A model generated the notes under the pieces. It was not told the origin of the DNA, made no database searches, and saw only the letters and a program-made list of their open reading frames with translations. From a virus, in IMG/VR virus record IMGVR_UViG_3300004807_000039, positions 1-46,266 of that record: DNA of 46,266 nt; one strand, given 5' to 3'. The position numbers and the translations under genes were made by a program. Shown in pieces: positions 20,741 through 31,100 of the stretch (its first letter is position 1; every line of letters begins with the position of its first letter).

Positions 20741-21006
20741 TGCACCTGTTTAACCAGTTTCTTTAATCGGCTTTTAGCGTTCCTGAAGGATCGTGTAAAG
20801 GCATATACGGCTTTCTCTTCTTCCATACCCATTTCTACGGCAATGGTAGATAGCACCATAGATACTGCTCCCAAAATAACAGTAGCCTCTACATCTGCTT
20901 TAGGAGCTAATAAGTGAAATATCTCTAATGCTATTTCACGAGATGGATCTTTAATCTTTTCTTGCAATGCTGCTTCCATAAATTTTGGATCACCGATTTC
21001 AGCCAT
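20737..21006 (-). CDS. Small helical hypothetical protein
   Basis: 89 residues. All-helical, with an acidic N-terminal half and a basic end (FTRSFRNAKSRLKKLVKQVH). The middle is hydrophobic (DVEATVILGAVSMVLSTIAV) and could be an amphipathic helix rather than a membrane segment. Coupled on both sides. Not recognised. Confidence 0.55.
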   Translation of the reverse strand: MAEIGDPKFMEAALQEKIKDPSREIALEIFHLLAPKADVEATVILGAVSMVLSTIAVEMGMEEEKAVYAFTRSFRNAKSRLKKLVKQVH

Positions 21007-21364
21007 TTGTATTTCCTTGTTTAATTATTGTTGTGGATCCAAAGAACCTACGTTCTAGCAGATCTTTATCTTCATCACCACTGCGTTCCATTACTAAAGT
21101 CTTGGCAAAGTCTCTAAATAACTTCACATCTTTGTATTTATCTTGGAAAGTGCCACGCTGACCATGTTCGTAACTTAATGGATCAAAAGCATGAAGAACG
21201 ATGTCTTGATCCCAATACTTATAGCGTTTACGCAAATAGTTCATAGTTAATCGAACATCTTCTACTTTTGCCATCGTGGGATCTAGCGTTAGCATAAGAA
21301 ACAGCAAACGCAAAATGATCCAGTCTTGTTTTTTAACCTTATGTAAACCGCCATATTCAATCAT
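20999..21364 (-). CDS. Hypothetical basic protein
   Basis: 121 residues from ATG 21364, ATGA-coupled to the upstream ribbon-helix-helix-like gene. A helical N-terminal part (DWIILRLLFLMLTLDPTMAK), then YLRKRYKYWDQDIVLHAFDP and a charged C-terminus. No motif known to me. Its 8-base overlap with the next gene keeps it within the leftward early operon. Confidence 0.55.
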   Translation of the reverse strand: MIEYGGLHKVKKQDWIILRLLFLMLTLDPTMAKVEDVRLTMNYLRKRYKYWDQDIVLHAFDPLSYEHGQRGTFQDKYKDVKLFRDFAKTLVMERSGDEDKDLLERRFFGSTTIIKQGNTNG

Positions 21365-21639
21365 CGCTTTAGCTCCTCTATGCGTTCTGACAGAACCACG
21401 CCCAAGTCTTTACCTTTAATGGCAATCATTTGGGCTTCTTCGCAGTCATAAATTACTTTGGCTGCATCTTGGATTCCTACGTTGTAGCCAGTCGTAAATG
21501 CATCTGTGCCATCAACCAACATACCGATGGCGTTACGAATCAGAACAGATGCCTTACGCTGTTTTGCCAGTTCCTTTAGCTTGTTGTGATGCTCCAAAGG
21601 GAGGTATACCGAGTAGGGTATTAGTTTTTTTGTGTCCAT
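21361..21639 (-). CDS. Ribbon-helix-helix-like DNA-binding protein (probable)
   Basis: 92 residues. The first 45 residues, with strand IPYSVYLPLEHHNKLKELAK and helix KASVLIRNAIGML, follow the ribbon-helix-helix plan: a short strand, a helix, and a second helix beginning with a Ser/Val-rich cap. The rest is an acidic alpha-helical region. Possible small transcription regulator of the early operon. The match is by eye and moderate. Confidence 0.5.
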   Translation of the reverse strand: MDTKKLIPYSVYLPLEHHNKLKELAKQRKASVLIRNAIGMLVDGTDAFTTGYNVGIQDAAKVIYDCEEAQMIAIKGKDLGVVLSERIEELKR

Positions 21640-22043
21640 TCCGTATATTTTCTGTGTAATTTGTCTAAGAGTATTTGAGCTGAACGATTAGTTTTGAGGT
21701 CGGATCTGGATGGGACATTGAGATAATTACGAACCCATTCAGTAGCCTCTTCCATATCTTCATCAAAGATCTGCTCTTCGGCATACAAATACTTCCAAAA
21801 TTTAGGATCTCGGCAGAGTAAACCAGCGATACGAATAGCTCTATCGCCAGCAAACTCTTCTGCTTTATCCATCGGTTGCTCATCTCCGTTAACTCTGACT
21901 AAGACACATTGATATCTCGCCCCAACGTAATCCCTGAGTAAATCTTCAGGAATCTCATCAGGATGCAGTGACAATGTAAGCACATAGCCAGTCTTATCTT
22001 GTTTGAGAGCGACTTTAACGGCTTCGAATTGTAAGGTATTCAA
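21621..22043 (-). CDS. Hypothetical phage protein, TTG start
   Basis: 140 residues from TTG 22043, six bases after GGAGGG. The longer ATG reading (22145) would overlap the upstream gene by 130 bases and has no ribosome site. It begins (L/M)NTLQFEAVKVALKQDKTGY, then LTLSLHPDEIPEDLLRDYVG and YQCVLVRVNGDEQP. This TGY-LxLxxHPDE-P layout is familiar from phage recombination regions, but I know no function. The C-terminal half is helical. It ends overlapping the next gene by 19 bases. Confidence 0.6.
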   Translation of the reverse strand: MNTLQFEAVKVALKQDKTGYVLTLSLHPDEIPEDLLRDYVGARYQCVLVRVNGDEQPMDKAEEFAGDRAIRIAGLLCRDPKFWKYLYAEEQIFDEDMEEATEWVRNYLNVPSRSDLKTNRSAQILLDKLHRKYTEWTQKN

Positions 22044-22389
22044 CTCTGCCCTCCAAGTATTTAACAAGCTTCTTCCAGTCTTCAATGGTTTCCCAACGCT
22101 GAACGCAAATACGAGCCAGCTCTTCGTTTTCCTGACGGAGCACATTGAGTTCTACTTCTTGCTTTTGGGCTACTTCTTCCCAATGCACTGGTGCTCTTTC
22201 AGAAATCAAGCGTTGAATATTGGCTTCATGTGCAGCTTCTGCTTCCATTTGATCAAAAGATACTGGAGCTGGTTTTTTAATGTGCTCCATCATCTCTATA
22301 AGTTCTTTTGCTTTGGCTGCTTTAGATGGGCGACCACGTTTCTTTTTCGTAGGAATCTCTAGATTGATTGTGTAATTAGGGTTTTGCAT
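22015..22389 (-). CDS. Hypothetical protein with AT-hook-like motif and coiled coil
   Basis: 124 residues from ATG 22389, with AAGGAT upstream and 10 bases after the preceding stop; the in-frame ATG at 22431 lies in that gene. The N-terminus has TKKKRGRPSKAAKAKE, an AT-hook-type RGRP motif that would bind the minor groove of AT-rich DNA. A coiled coil (about 65-120) follows. Perhaps a DNA-associated accessory of recombination or replication, given Erf and exonuclease upstream. Confidence 0.58.
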   Translation of the reverse strand: MQNPNYTINLEIPTKKKRGRPSKAAKAKELIEMMEHIKKPAPVSFDQMEAEAAHEANIQRLISERAPVHWEEVAQKQEVELNVLRQENEELARICVQRWETIEDWKKLVKYLEGRVEYLTIRSR

Positions 22390-22399
22390 TTTCTTATCC

Positions 22400-22651
22400 T
22401 TAGTACGGGAGTTCTTCTTCAGGTTTGACATAGGGTTCCGCTGCGGTTAGTGAGGTGTAATTCATGCCAGACTTGGAGGTATTGTTCCAACCTGACAGGG
22501 CAATCTTGACCATTGATCCTTTGGATTTATCCATCTGCTCAATGAGAAAAGTCTTATCCAAGAAGATATCTCCACGCACATCAGGATGATTGGGAGTCTT
22601 CTTTTGATTGGGGAATAACGCCCCAGTGTTTGGTTTTTGTTCGTAAGCCAT
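22400..22651 (-). CDS. DUF736-like small protein beside Erf
   Basis: 83 residues from ATG 22651, three bases after the Erf stop. It contains PNTGALFPNQKKTPNHPDVR then GDIFLDKTFL and KIALSGWNN, the NTGxLFxNxKKxxxxHPDxxG...LSxW pattern of small proteins often found beside single-strand-annealing or SSB genes. A role in single-stranded DNA handling is an inference from context. Ends PEEELPY. Confidence 0.62.
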   Translation of the reverse strand: MAYEQKPNTGALFPNQKKTPNHPDVRGDIFLDKTFLIEQMDKSKGSMVKIALSGWNNTSKSGMNYTSLTAAEPYVKPEEELPY

Positions 22652-22654
22652 GTA

Positions 22655-23335
22655 TTACTCCTTTGCAAATTTGTTTTTGGTTTCAGTAAACTTGCCCATC
22701 ATCTCTTTGAAGAAATCAGGGTTCATTAGTTTGACGGTATCAAAGAGGGCTTTGTTCTTCTTAAATATCGTCATAACATCGGCATCGCTAGAACATAGGT
22801 CTAGCAACATATGGGAGGAAGTCTTGACCAGCTCAAGCCATTCAGTGGTATCGCCTTCAGGTGGACCATCAATAACAATCTGAAACTCACCCTTTTGACC
22901 TTCAATCCTTTTGACTGGCTTGGGTTCAGGCTTTGGTTCTATTTTCTTTACTGGCTCAACCGCACCAGTGGTCGCATCTAAGGCATCGTGCTCCACAATA
23001 GCCATAGCAGTGGTGTAAAGATACCTACGTTGATAGGTCTCTACTGCACCAATGTTTTGGACTTCATGGCAACCTTTGAGGGCTGCTGAACCCATTGGAG
23101 ATGTGAAAGTAACCCAGCTACCACCATCCATATCGTAAAGGGTCATCGTAGCTAACTCTGCATCAAAAGAAATGATATCAACCAAGCCGACTTCTTTGAA
23201 GATCTTCTGAACTTCAGGCAGAAAATCACCCAGTTCAAAGTATTTATATCCTGCGAACTTGTTATGTCCTGATTTCGTGAGTTGTTTGGTCTGCAAGATG
23301 TTCCTTGCTTCTATTAGTTTTTTATAAACGCTCAT
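22655..23335 (-). CDS. erf: Erf-family single-strand annealing recombinase
   Basis: 226 residues from ATG 23335, with TTAAGGA upstream. Residues 1-125 show the ERF pattern: MSVYKKLIEARNILQTKQL, the NKFAGYKYFELGDFLPEVQK block, a mixed beta core (MDGGSWVTFTSPMGSAALKG) and the signature GAVETYQRRYLYTTAMAI then EHDALDA (97-121). After a Lys/Pro linker comes a helical C-terminus. Erf proteins form rings that anneal complementary strands. With the adjacent exonuclease it forms a two-component recombination system like that of P22. Confidence 0.9.
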   Translation of the reverse strand: MSVYKKLIEARNILQTKQLTKSGHNKFAGYKYFELGDFLPEVQKIFKEVGLVDIISFDAELATMTLYDMDGGSWVTFTSPMGSAALKGCHEVQNIGAVETYQRRYLYTTAMAIVEHDALDATTGAVEPVKKIEPKPEPKPVKRIEGQKGEFQIVIDGPPEGDTTEWLELVKTSSHMLLDLCSSDADVMTIFKKNKALFDTVKLMNPDFFKEMMGKFTETKNKFAKE

Positions 23336-23344
23336 GTTAGTTCC

Positions 23345-23494
23345 TTAAAAACAAGTAGTGTTGCAATTGCCGTAGTTATCGCAACAAGTGGTACAAACGA
23401 CCATTTTGTTGCCATACATGACAGTTTGAGTAGTACAGGCTGCATAGGTAAATGCCGATGCAGAGATAAGCCAAATGGCTATTAGGTATTTCAT
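23345..23494 (-). CDS. 49-residue exported cysteine-rich peptide
   Basis: From ATG 23494, ATGA-coupled to the exonuclease stop, with AAGGAAC upstream. An N-terminal signal peptide MKYLIAIWLISASAFTYA is followed by a mature part of about 31 residues with seven cysteines, including VVCTTCCDNYGNC and NTTCF. Signal peptidase I cleavage at AYA-A or similar is plausible. I recall similar tiny CTTCC...NTTCF peptides in other environmental phages. A disulphide-bonded periplasmic peptide is likely; role unknown. Confidence 0.62.
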   Translation of the reverse strand: MKYLIAIWLISASAFTYAACTTQTVMYGNKMVVCTTCCDNYGNCNTTCF

Positions 23495-24366
23495 GCTTGT
23501 TCCTTTAAATAAGTTTGATACTGGTTACACCATGTAGACACTGGGCAATAGCTTGCACAGCGAGTTCTTTCCCCTTTACGCTCTACGACTTCGTACTTAT
23601 CACCCAGTTCTGTATAGGCTGCAATAGCTTGTTCAGCCGTTTCATACAAGGAATGAGCACGTTTACCGCCAATCTTCATTACCGCCCATACTGCTGGCTT
23701 TTCCCACATTTCTTCGGGGGTACAATCAGGTAAGTCTCCATCGGTTTCTAAGGCGAACTCACACGCTGAATGTGCAGAGATACGGGCTTTGATGAACTCT
23801 TCACGCTCTGCCATAGTCCATAAAGTGATTGGTACTTCTTTGACTGGGGCTTCGGGATAGCCCTCTTTGGTTCCTACTTCTCTAGACTTCCAATCACGCA
23901 AAATAGCCACGATGCCTAAGTCTGTGATAGGGGTTCGTTTGACCTTCTCAACTAACCAAGCGTAACAATTGAGCTGATATTCCCACTCAATCTTCTCGTT
24001 CATCACAGCCCAAACACTGGTAGTCTTGTAGTCTTTGATAGACAAGCCACCATCGTTAGTGATCTGTAAGTCGATAGCACCGCTTAGATTCCAGCCATCT
24101 ATCTCGGCATGGATGCGTTCCTCCACAGTGTGATTAGCATCTTTGCCATGCTCTAGGATGTTATGAATGGCAGAACCAAATAGTGACCAAACCATCTCAG
24201 CCACATCTTGCTCAAGCTCATCATCAAACTTCTTAGTCAAGGCAACAATCTTAGGACTGTTGATTAACTGGGTTACGGATAGATTAGCCTTACCTTTGGA
24301 ATAAGTAGGGCGTTTTAAGACATTGACAAATGTCTGTGGGATATTAAATTTGTTTGTTAGCTTCAT
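23491..24366 (-). CDS. PD-(D/E)XK exonuclease with C-terminal cysteine cluster
   Basis: 291 residues. The nuclease core shows GSAIHNILEHG (64-74), GAIDLQI (Asp99), IKDYKTTS (Asp112, Lys114) and EYQLNCYAWL (129-138), the Cas4/RecB-type PD-(D/E)XK order. Near the end are Cys270, Cys274 and Cys280 (RCASYCPVSTWC), recalling the iron-sulphur cluster of AddB/Cas4 nucleases, although the fourth cysteine is not obvious. It likely resects DNA ends to feed Erf. Coupled to the peptide gene downstream. Confidence 0.85.
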   Translation of the reverse strand: MKLTNKFNIPQTFVNVLKRPTYSKGKANLSVTQLINSPKIVALTKKFDDELEQDVAEMVWSLFGSAIHNILEHGKDANHTVEERIHAEIDGWNLSGAIDLQITNDGGLSIKDYKTTSVWAVMNEKIEWEYQLNCYAWLVEKVKRTPITDLGIVAILRDWKSREVGTKEGYPEAPVKEVPITLWTMAEREEFIKARISAHSACEFALETDGDLPDCTPEEMWEKPAVWAVMKIGGKRAHSLYETAEQAIAAYTELGDKYEVVERKGERTRCASYCPVSTWCNQYQTYLKEQA

Positions 24367-24505
24367 CTGCTGCCTCGTCTAACTTTAAGTTGAAAGCCTT
24401 GATCTGTTCCTCAGTCAAGGGTCGGATTCCCAGTTCTTTATCCATAGACCGAAAGACGGCTCTGAGAATTTCGCACTGCATGGGGGTAAATACATCATCT
24501 TCCAT
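24344..24505 (-). CDS. 53-residue helical hypothetical protein
   Basis: From ATG 24505 (MEDDVFTPMQCEILRAVFRS), with ATAGGAA upstream; an in-frame ATG at 24580 lies inside the preceding gene. Acidic, entirely helical, ending KLDEAADEANKQI. It overlaps the exonuclease start by 23 bases, so translation is coupled. Function unknown. Confidence 0.55.
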   Translation of the reverse strand: MEDDVFTPMQCEILRAVFRSMDKELGIRPLTEEQIKAFNLKLDEAADEANKQI

Positions 24506-24513
24506 AATGTTTC

Positions 24514-24735
24514 CTATCTGAAAAGAAAGCTGTAGAAGGCAAGTAGTAGTAACCCAATTACGCTCAAGCGAATAACCCATGCTTCTATGCGTTTGGCTCT
24601 ACGGTATTGCGGAGTGGATAAAAGTGCTTCTTGAAGAAACAACATATCTGGGTCATCAATTCGTGTTCTGTTACCATCTTCTTGATAACGAGAACCCATC
24701 TTGATACCAGTCTTTGTGGTATATGGTACGGTCAT
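24514..24735 (-). CDS. Small tail-anchored membrane protein, first gene of the leftward early operon
   Basis: 73 residues from ATG 24735, with CTAGGA upstream in the shared leader ACTGCTAGGA. A polar N-terminal 50 residues (MTVPYTTKTGIKMGSRYQED) precede one C-terminal transmembrane helix (AWVIRLSVIGLLLLAFYSFL). Its topology is that of a tail-anchored inner-membrane protein. Role unknown; perhaps an early host-envelope modulator. Confidence 0.6.
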   Translation of the reverse strand: MTVPYTTKTGIKMGSRYQEDGNRTRIDDPDMLFLQEALLSTPQYRRAKRIEAWVIRLSVIGLLLLAFYSFLFR

Positions 24736-24822
24736 TTGATTGTCCTAGCAGTTAATCAGACTTTATTTTCACTGATATAATTAACCATGTCAATAGGTCG
24801 TACCAATTAAAATACATCTACT
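24736..24822. promoter_or_regulatory. Divergent leader with leftward promoter-like site
   Basis: Between the leftward early operon and the rightward RusA gene. Leftward, TTGACA (24793-24788) is followed after 17 bases by GAAAAT (four of six -10 bases). The 12-mer ATGTCAATAGGT (24787-24798) is identical to that at 19103-19114. The leftward leader carries a small ATCAG/CTGAT hairpin enclosing TGAAAATAAAGT, then ACTGCTAGGA. No clear ribosome site precedes the RusA ATG. Confidence 0.45.
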
Positions 24823-25164
24823 ATGAATACAGTAATTTTGCCCTGGCCTCCTAAAGAATTAAGCCCAAATTCCACATTACACTGGGCTAAGAAGGCTAAA
24901 TTTAAGAAGGCTTATCGTCATACTTGCTGGGCGTTGACACTAGAAGCCAAGCTCACAGCTGACGGATTAGGGAAAATCCCTATTCTGATTACCTTTTATC
25001 CCCCAGATAAACGCCATCGGGATGCAGATAACATGGTTGCCAGCATCAAAGCTGGATTGGATGGCGTAGCAGATGCCCTAAAGATAAACGATAGGCAGTT
25101 TATGCCTACGTTTACCTTTTCAGATGAGGTTAAGGGAATGGTTAAAGTCCAGCTGACAGCCTGA
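24823..25164 (+). CDS. rusA: RusA-like Holliday junction resolvase
   Basis: 113 residues, the usual length of RusA. Key pattern: LPWPPKELSPNST at the start, HRDADNMVASIKAGLDGVAD (65-84) with Asp67 and Asp69 as metal ligands and Lys76, and INDRQF (88-93). It cuts four-way junctions in branched phage DNA before packaging. It is the only rightward gene here and is divergent from the leftward early operon. Its last 23 bases overlap the 3' end of the giant gene on the other strand. No clear Shine-Dalgarno is seen. Confidence 0.88.
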   Translation: MNTVILPWPPKELSPNSTLHWAKKAKFKKAYRHTCWALTLEAKLTADGLGKIPILITFYPPDKRHRDADNMVASIKAGLDGVADALKINDRQFMPTFTFSDEVKGMVKVQLTA

Positions 25165-28100
25165 ACTTAATCGTCTGTTCCAGAATTTCTTCTTTTTTGT
25201 TCTTATAGAAGTTAATCTGTTTGCGTTTTTCGTCTGGAGACATCTGGGATGCTGGTAGATCCTCAATCCTACGAATCTGGGCATTGATATCAATTAGAGC
25301 TTTACCAGCTTGACCAGTAAATCCAGAGGCTTGTATTTCCCCTTTATGGTCGTTAAACCATTGTTGAGCTTCTTCTGGGTGTCCTTTTTTCATTAAATCT
25401 TTGAATGTGCCCATAGCAGTGTCAGAACGGGTCTTCAGGTCGTAGAAGAGGTCTTCCCTGCCTCGTGGTACTTCAGGAGCTACAAACGAGCCATAGAGGG
25501 GATTATTGCGTTCCTCTGGGCTTGCTTTGTGACCAGAGAATAGGTTAGATCCCCACATCGCAGCAGCAGCCACAGAACCGCCTAATCCACGCATGACGTG
25601 ATCAGCTTGGATTGGGCTTAACATCCGATGCTCTTGGGAGCCTAGACCGCTGGCATAGCTAATCCACTTACCTAATTCAGAGGTGCTGCCGTTGTATTGA
25701 CGGAAGGCAGCCAAGTCTTTCATGGATTGTGGAGTGACGTTACCGCCAGTGTAGAAGTCATGGTTTAGGGCTATCTCAGCAAATGGCTTGATGGCAGTAG
25801 GCACTGGACCCGATCCAAGTGGGCCAAGTAATGCATCCACTGCACCTTCCTTGAGAGCTTTACGCAATCTAGCATTGTCGATGGCATCTTTAGTACCCTC
25901 TTTAGTGATCTTGTTATAGAGCATCTCAGGGATAGACTTAAAGAAATAGCTGGCAGAAGTATGCATTGGGATGAGCAAGGTATGGTCATAGCCAATTGTC
26001 TTCATCATAGAACGAGGGATAACAAAGTTACGCATCTTTGTCTGGTCATCCATCTTTTTGTATTCGTCATCATCACCAATCGCAAAGGCATATAACAGGC
26101 AAGTAGAAGCCAATAGACCGCTGGCAATAGCCAATCTGGTCATTGCTTGCTGACGATCTAATCCTCTTAGACCACCGCTAATACTGGTAATTTTTTGACC
26201 TGTGAGCCTTTCTACACCACCAGCAATAGGCTCTGCCAATGCTTGGGTCAGCACATCAATCTGCTGGGCATAGGCGTTCATAAACGCAATAGTCCTGTTG
26301 AGGAATTGAGCTGTTCTGCCCATGCCACGTTTGTCAAAGTCAATGACGTTAGTCGCTGCCAAAATTGCTTTACGCTGGTCTCCACCGCTTGGGAAACCGC
26401 CAGTCTCTTTCATTACACGCACATAGACGGCTCTACGCTGGGCAAAGTCTGAGGCATCGGCAATCTGGTCAAGGATGCTGGTCACTCTGGCAAAGGCTGA
26501 TTTATTCAATAAACCAATTTCTTGCTTGTATTGATGCTCTGCTGTTCTAGCACCAGAGTGATAACCGCCAATACCGTAAGACTTGAGCAACTCAACCACT
26601 TCATCTTTTTGAGTCAAGCCTTTAGCAAATGAACCAAACACACCGCCAAACAATGCTAATGGGTTCTTCACGCCAGTCACGATGGCAGCTGTTGGAGCAT
26701 CCATGAAAAGCTGTTTAAGCTGGAATACACCAGAGAAAGTAATCGATCTACGCAAACCGTTAGCAAAGTAAGCCATGATCTCGTTCATTGGAATCTGGAT
26801 ATTCTCAATACCAATCACGGACTGGGCAATCAATGGGTCAGCAATTTGGATGTTGACCTTTCTGCCACTAATCAAAATCTTAACGATGCCACGAGCTGCA
26901 TCTTCTTTAGGGAAGACTTTGAGCTTGCCGTTCTCATTACGAGTGCCATACTCCTGGGCAATACGGTTAGCTGCATAGTTCTTAATGGCGTTACGAGTAG
27001 TCACCATGACGTTGTGAAGCATATTGTCTACGATGTCATCGATGTCTAAATCAACCTTACCTTCTTTGAAACGATGCTCTCTGGCTACGTTCTTGACACC
27101 TTTAGAGCTATAGATTGGGGTATGAACGTCTGTTTGATCATCCATAATCCGCTGCCAAGGCACATAATCTTCGATGTTACGCAAGGTATCAGCACGTTGT
27201 TTGCTGATCATGCGAGCTTGTTCCATCATGTCAATCATGTTCTTGTTAACAGCGTTCCAGTTATCCATCATTTTTCTAAGTTCTGGATACTGTTTGTCTA
27301 GCTTGCTAAAGTCATCGATAGCTTCATCGGACATATTGACTTTTTGCAAGGCAATACCGATGTTTTTAAAGTCTTGTTCGGCATCAGCAATCTTGTCCAA
27401 AAGCAATAGCTGACGGTCTGGTGAAGTACTTGGATCCATCTGCTCTGTTCTTAGCATCTCCAATTCGCCTTCACGCTTGAGGTATTCATCCACAATAGAA
27501 CGTGAACGCTTGGCTTCAAAGTAGGCTTGGATGACGTTGGCAGCACGTTGAACGCCAATTTCTTTCTCTAACTGGTGCTTCAAGGTCAGAATATTAGCCA
27601 TCGAGAACTTGTCTTGAACGGCATGGAACATCTGATTGGTGTTATCAAAGACTAACTTACCCAGCATGATGACCTGAGTACCAATACGAGTAGCCTTCAG
27701 AGCTTGGTTCATAGCCACAGAAGCCACAGCACGACCTTCGCTGTCCTCTAACATACGACCATAACGGGTTGCATCGGCAGCTGTCAAACCAGCTGTAAAG
27801 TCTGTTGTCTTGATACGAGTAGCCAACACTGCACGATCTAAGTTGCCAACCATGTTGTTAACAGCAAGGCGTGGTGACTCGACCATCTTCGCACCAATAT
27901 TCTTGGCTTCTTGAGCACCGCCCAAGAACTTATCCATCACACCGTTAGAAGTATGGATAGGAGCATCATTGCGATTGTGCTTGGCTAGTAACTCATCAGT
28001 CTTCTCAACGCTGTAGAGGAACTTAGTCTTATATGGTCCTGAACTAATCAGGTCTACCAACATGGTCTTATGAGTTCTTGGTGTCTCGCCTTTGATTAAA

Positions 28101-31100
28101 TCATTGAAGGCTTTGTAAACTGAATGGGTATTGTTAAAACCAAACAGCTTCTTCATTGCCTCAAATACTTGACGGATGGCGTTAACATAACGACCCCAAG
28201 GAGTTCCCATACGAGTGCCAAATAGCTTTTCAGCGTTGACAGCCCAGAACTCTGATGGATTGATGTATTGGTACATATCCTGTGAAGGCAACAACTCCAT
28301 CGCCTTTTCAAAGTTCTTCTCGCTTGGATCGTTGACGTAATCGATTACCGCCATGAAATACTTTTGAGACACTTCATCAGTGTTCTTCTTGATGGCTTTC
28401 TCAAGGGCTGCTCTCCAAGATTCAACAATTGCTTGCTGGGTCTGTGGATCCATCATCTGCTCAAGTGTATGCATCAACTCATGTCGAATAGTGCCAGGAT
28501 TAACAGCTCCTGATTCCTTGTATAGCCTGACGATACGCTCTAGATTATTAAATACGCCAGCAGCTGTGTAGGCTGCGTTCTGTGGGGCTTGCTTAACGGA
28601 TAAGCGTAGACCAGTCAGGATAGCTGGGGATTGTCTGTAGATGTATTGGATAACGTCTAAGACATCCTTGCTGATATTGCCTTTGTTGTATTCGTTAAGG
28701 GCACGAGCCATAAACGCTTCAGGCGTAATCTTCTTCTCAGCAGTCATCTTCTTGTCGGCTGCCAACTCTTTAGCAAGCTGATCAAGGTAAGTTAACTCAC
28801 GCTGAGTATTGATTGTGGTCTCGCCTTTGATGACTTCACGCTTAATCTTGGTAATGCCACGCCTTACACGAGCCAACTCATCTGTTTTAGCTTTGTGAAT
28901 CTGGGCAATTTGCTCTCTTAGATTTTTAGGAATCACGCTTGGATTTAGCTTTGGAATATGAGCGTAATTGGTTAAAGTAAATCCATCTTCATGGGCTTTA
29001 CGGTCATATTCAATAGCTTTAGCAGGACTTAAAATACCGTTCTCTGATTCAGCACCGTTGTAATAATCAATAGCAACTGGCAAGTATTTAAAGCCTAGCT
29101 CTTTTGCTGCCATGATTCGATGGTTTCCTTCATTTACATAAGGAGTGCCATCTTGGTAAACATTGATATATGGGGTGTAATGGGTTTTACCATCTTTCTC
29201 AAATGGCAAATGGTTTTTCTCGCCCATGTAATCCATTAAGGATTTCAAATCTGCAACTCTTACATTGCGTTGCTCATCATTTATACCTTGCATTTTTGCA
29301 AGAACATCAACTGGAACAAGCATTTTGCGAACTGGTGAGTTTGTTACACCCTCTTTTGTTCTGAAATAAGCTGTTGCAGAACCAAATCTATATGGAACGC
29401 CATATGATTTTCTGCCATCTTCCCTAGATAATTGACGTTTGTGTTCTAGCCAATTTCCACCTGGGTTATCTGTAATCATATAAACAGGAGGAACTTTTGG
29501 CTGATACATCACGCTTGGAGTAACAGTCGCTTTGGGTGGAGCAAACATCTCTCTGGCTTTGTCTCTAGGACTAGAGGCAATCAGAGTGTCACCACGCTCA
29601 TTCAGGATAAAGTCAATCGCTTTGGCAGCCTGTTGCTCATTACCTCTGGCATACATAGTGTTGCCAGACTTATAGAAGTCACTAGTAATATCAGTCAAAC
29701 CTCGGTCTAGGAAGTATGTACCGCCTTCTTTCTTAGAGCTTGGGACATTGAATTGATACTGGTTGCCATAGCTAGACTTGGTAATCCGCAATACATTATC
29801 GGCAGAAGTAATTACACCGTTTACTTCATTCATAAACCGCATAGCATCGGCAGCTGACCGCAGACGGATAGGAGCTTCACGAGCAGCCTTTTCAAAGTCA
29901 TAAGTGCGTGGCATGAGAATACCCTGACCAGTAGTGCCGTCAGCTTTGGTATAGCTCATAATCTGACCCTGATTCTTTACCGCATCAGAAGCAAATCCAG
30001 CCAAAATATTGCCTGTAACCATCCAGCGTTTCTCACGCCTGACGTTAGAACCTTTGTCAAACAAGTCAGTTAACGGAATGTTCTCTGCTTGCTGGGTATC
30101 TGGGTTGTACCAGTTAATGTAATTCTCTTGGTTTAATTGATAAGTGCTGCCAATCTGGGAGAAGTTAATCGTAATGGCTTTTGCATCACCGTTAGCCAAA
30201 GCAATATGCATTTTCCAGTCTGAGCCAGCAACAGGGTTAGCAGTCTTCTTTTTATTTTCTAAATCAGTCACAACACCATAGACAAAGATGCCTTGGTTAT
30301 TCTTAATAGAAATTGGCTGACCTACTGCATAGTTTTCCAAAATAGACTTGATGTGCTGATACTGAAGATTTAATTGACCCTTGGCAGCATCAATACGGAC
30401 TTCATCTGCACCTTTTTCTTTCAGGTTCTCAATTTGTTTTCTACCGTATTCGGCTGCACGTTCTCTTACACCATCCATGAGCTTGTCAACTTTTTGGCGT
30501 TGTGTTCCACCTTCCAAGTTCTCACTCACCATTTCCTGAACTTCTTGTTTGGTGTATGGCTTAACAGTACGTTTAACGTCTACCTTTTCCATGTAAGCTG
30601 GTTGAGCAAACAAGGATGGATCACCTTTATCTGGGGTAATAGGCACGGCTGATAGAGTCTCAGCATCAAGGTCAACAGCTTTAGCTTCGAGCTTATTGGT
30701 TCCCATGCTGTTCTCACGCTCAACTAAATCGTTGTAACGATCAATCAGATCCTTATAAATTTCTTCCTGTTCTTTAATTGGCAGGATAGGAATGTAGCCA
30801 GTCAATCTACGGATATCATCTTCTTTAGCATCGGTTGGGTCTTCTATAAGATCTACAACCTTTTTACCGCCAATAGCTTCGTGAACCTCTGGGTTATCAC
30901 GCAAGTATTCCTGTGCAATCTGACCACCGTAGTCATTCATAAAGTCCACAGCACCTTCGGCTGTAACGGCAGACTTACGGGAAGCTGTCGTATTGGCGTT
31001 CAAGGAAGCCATCTTCTTGAGCAATACCGCAGCTGGCCTCATCTCCGCTGGGATGTCAGCCATCATTTGTGAGTAAGCTGGAGCTACAACTTGACCAGTA

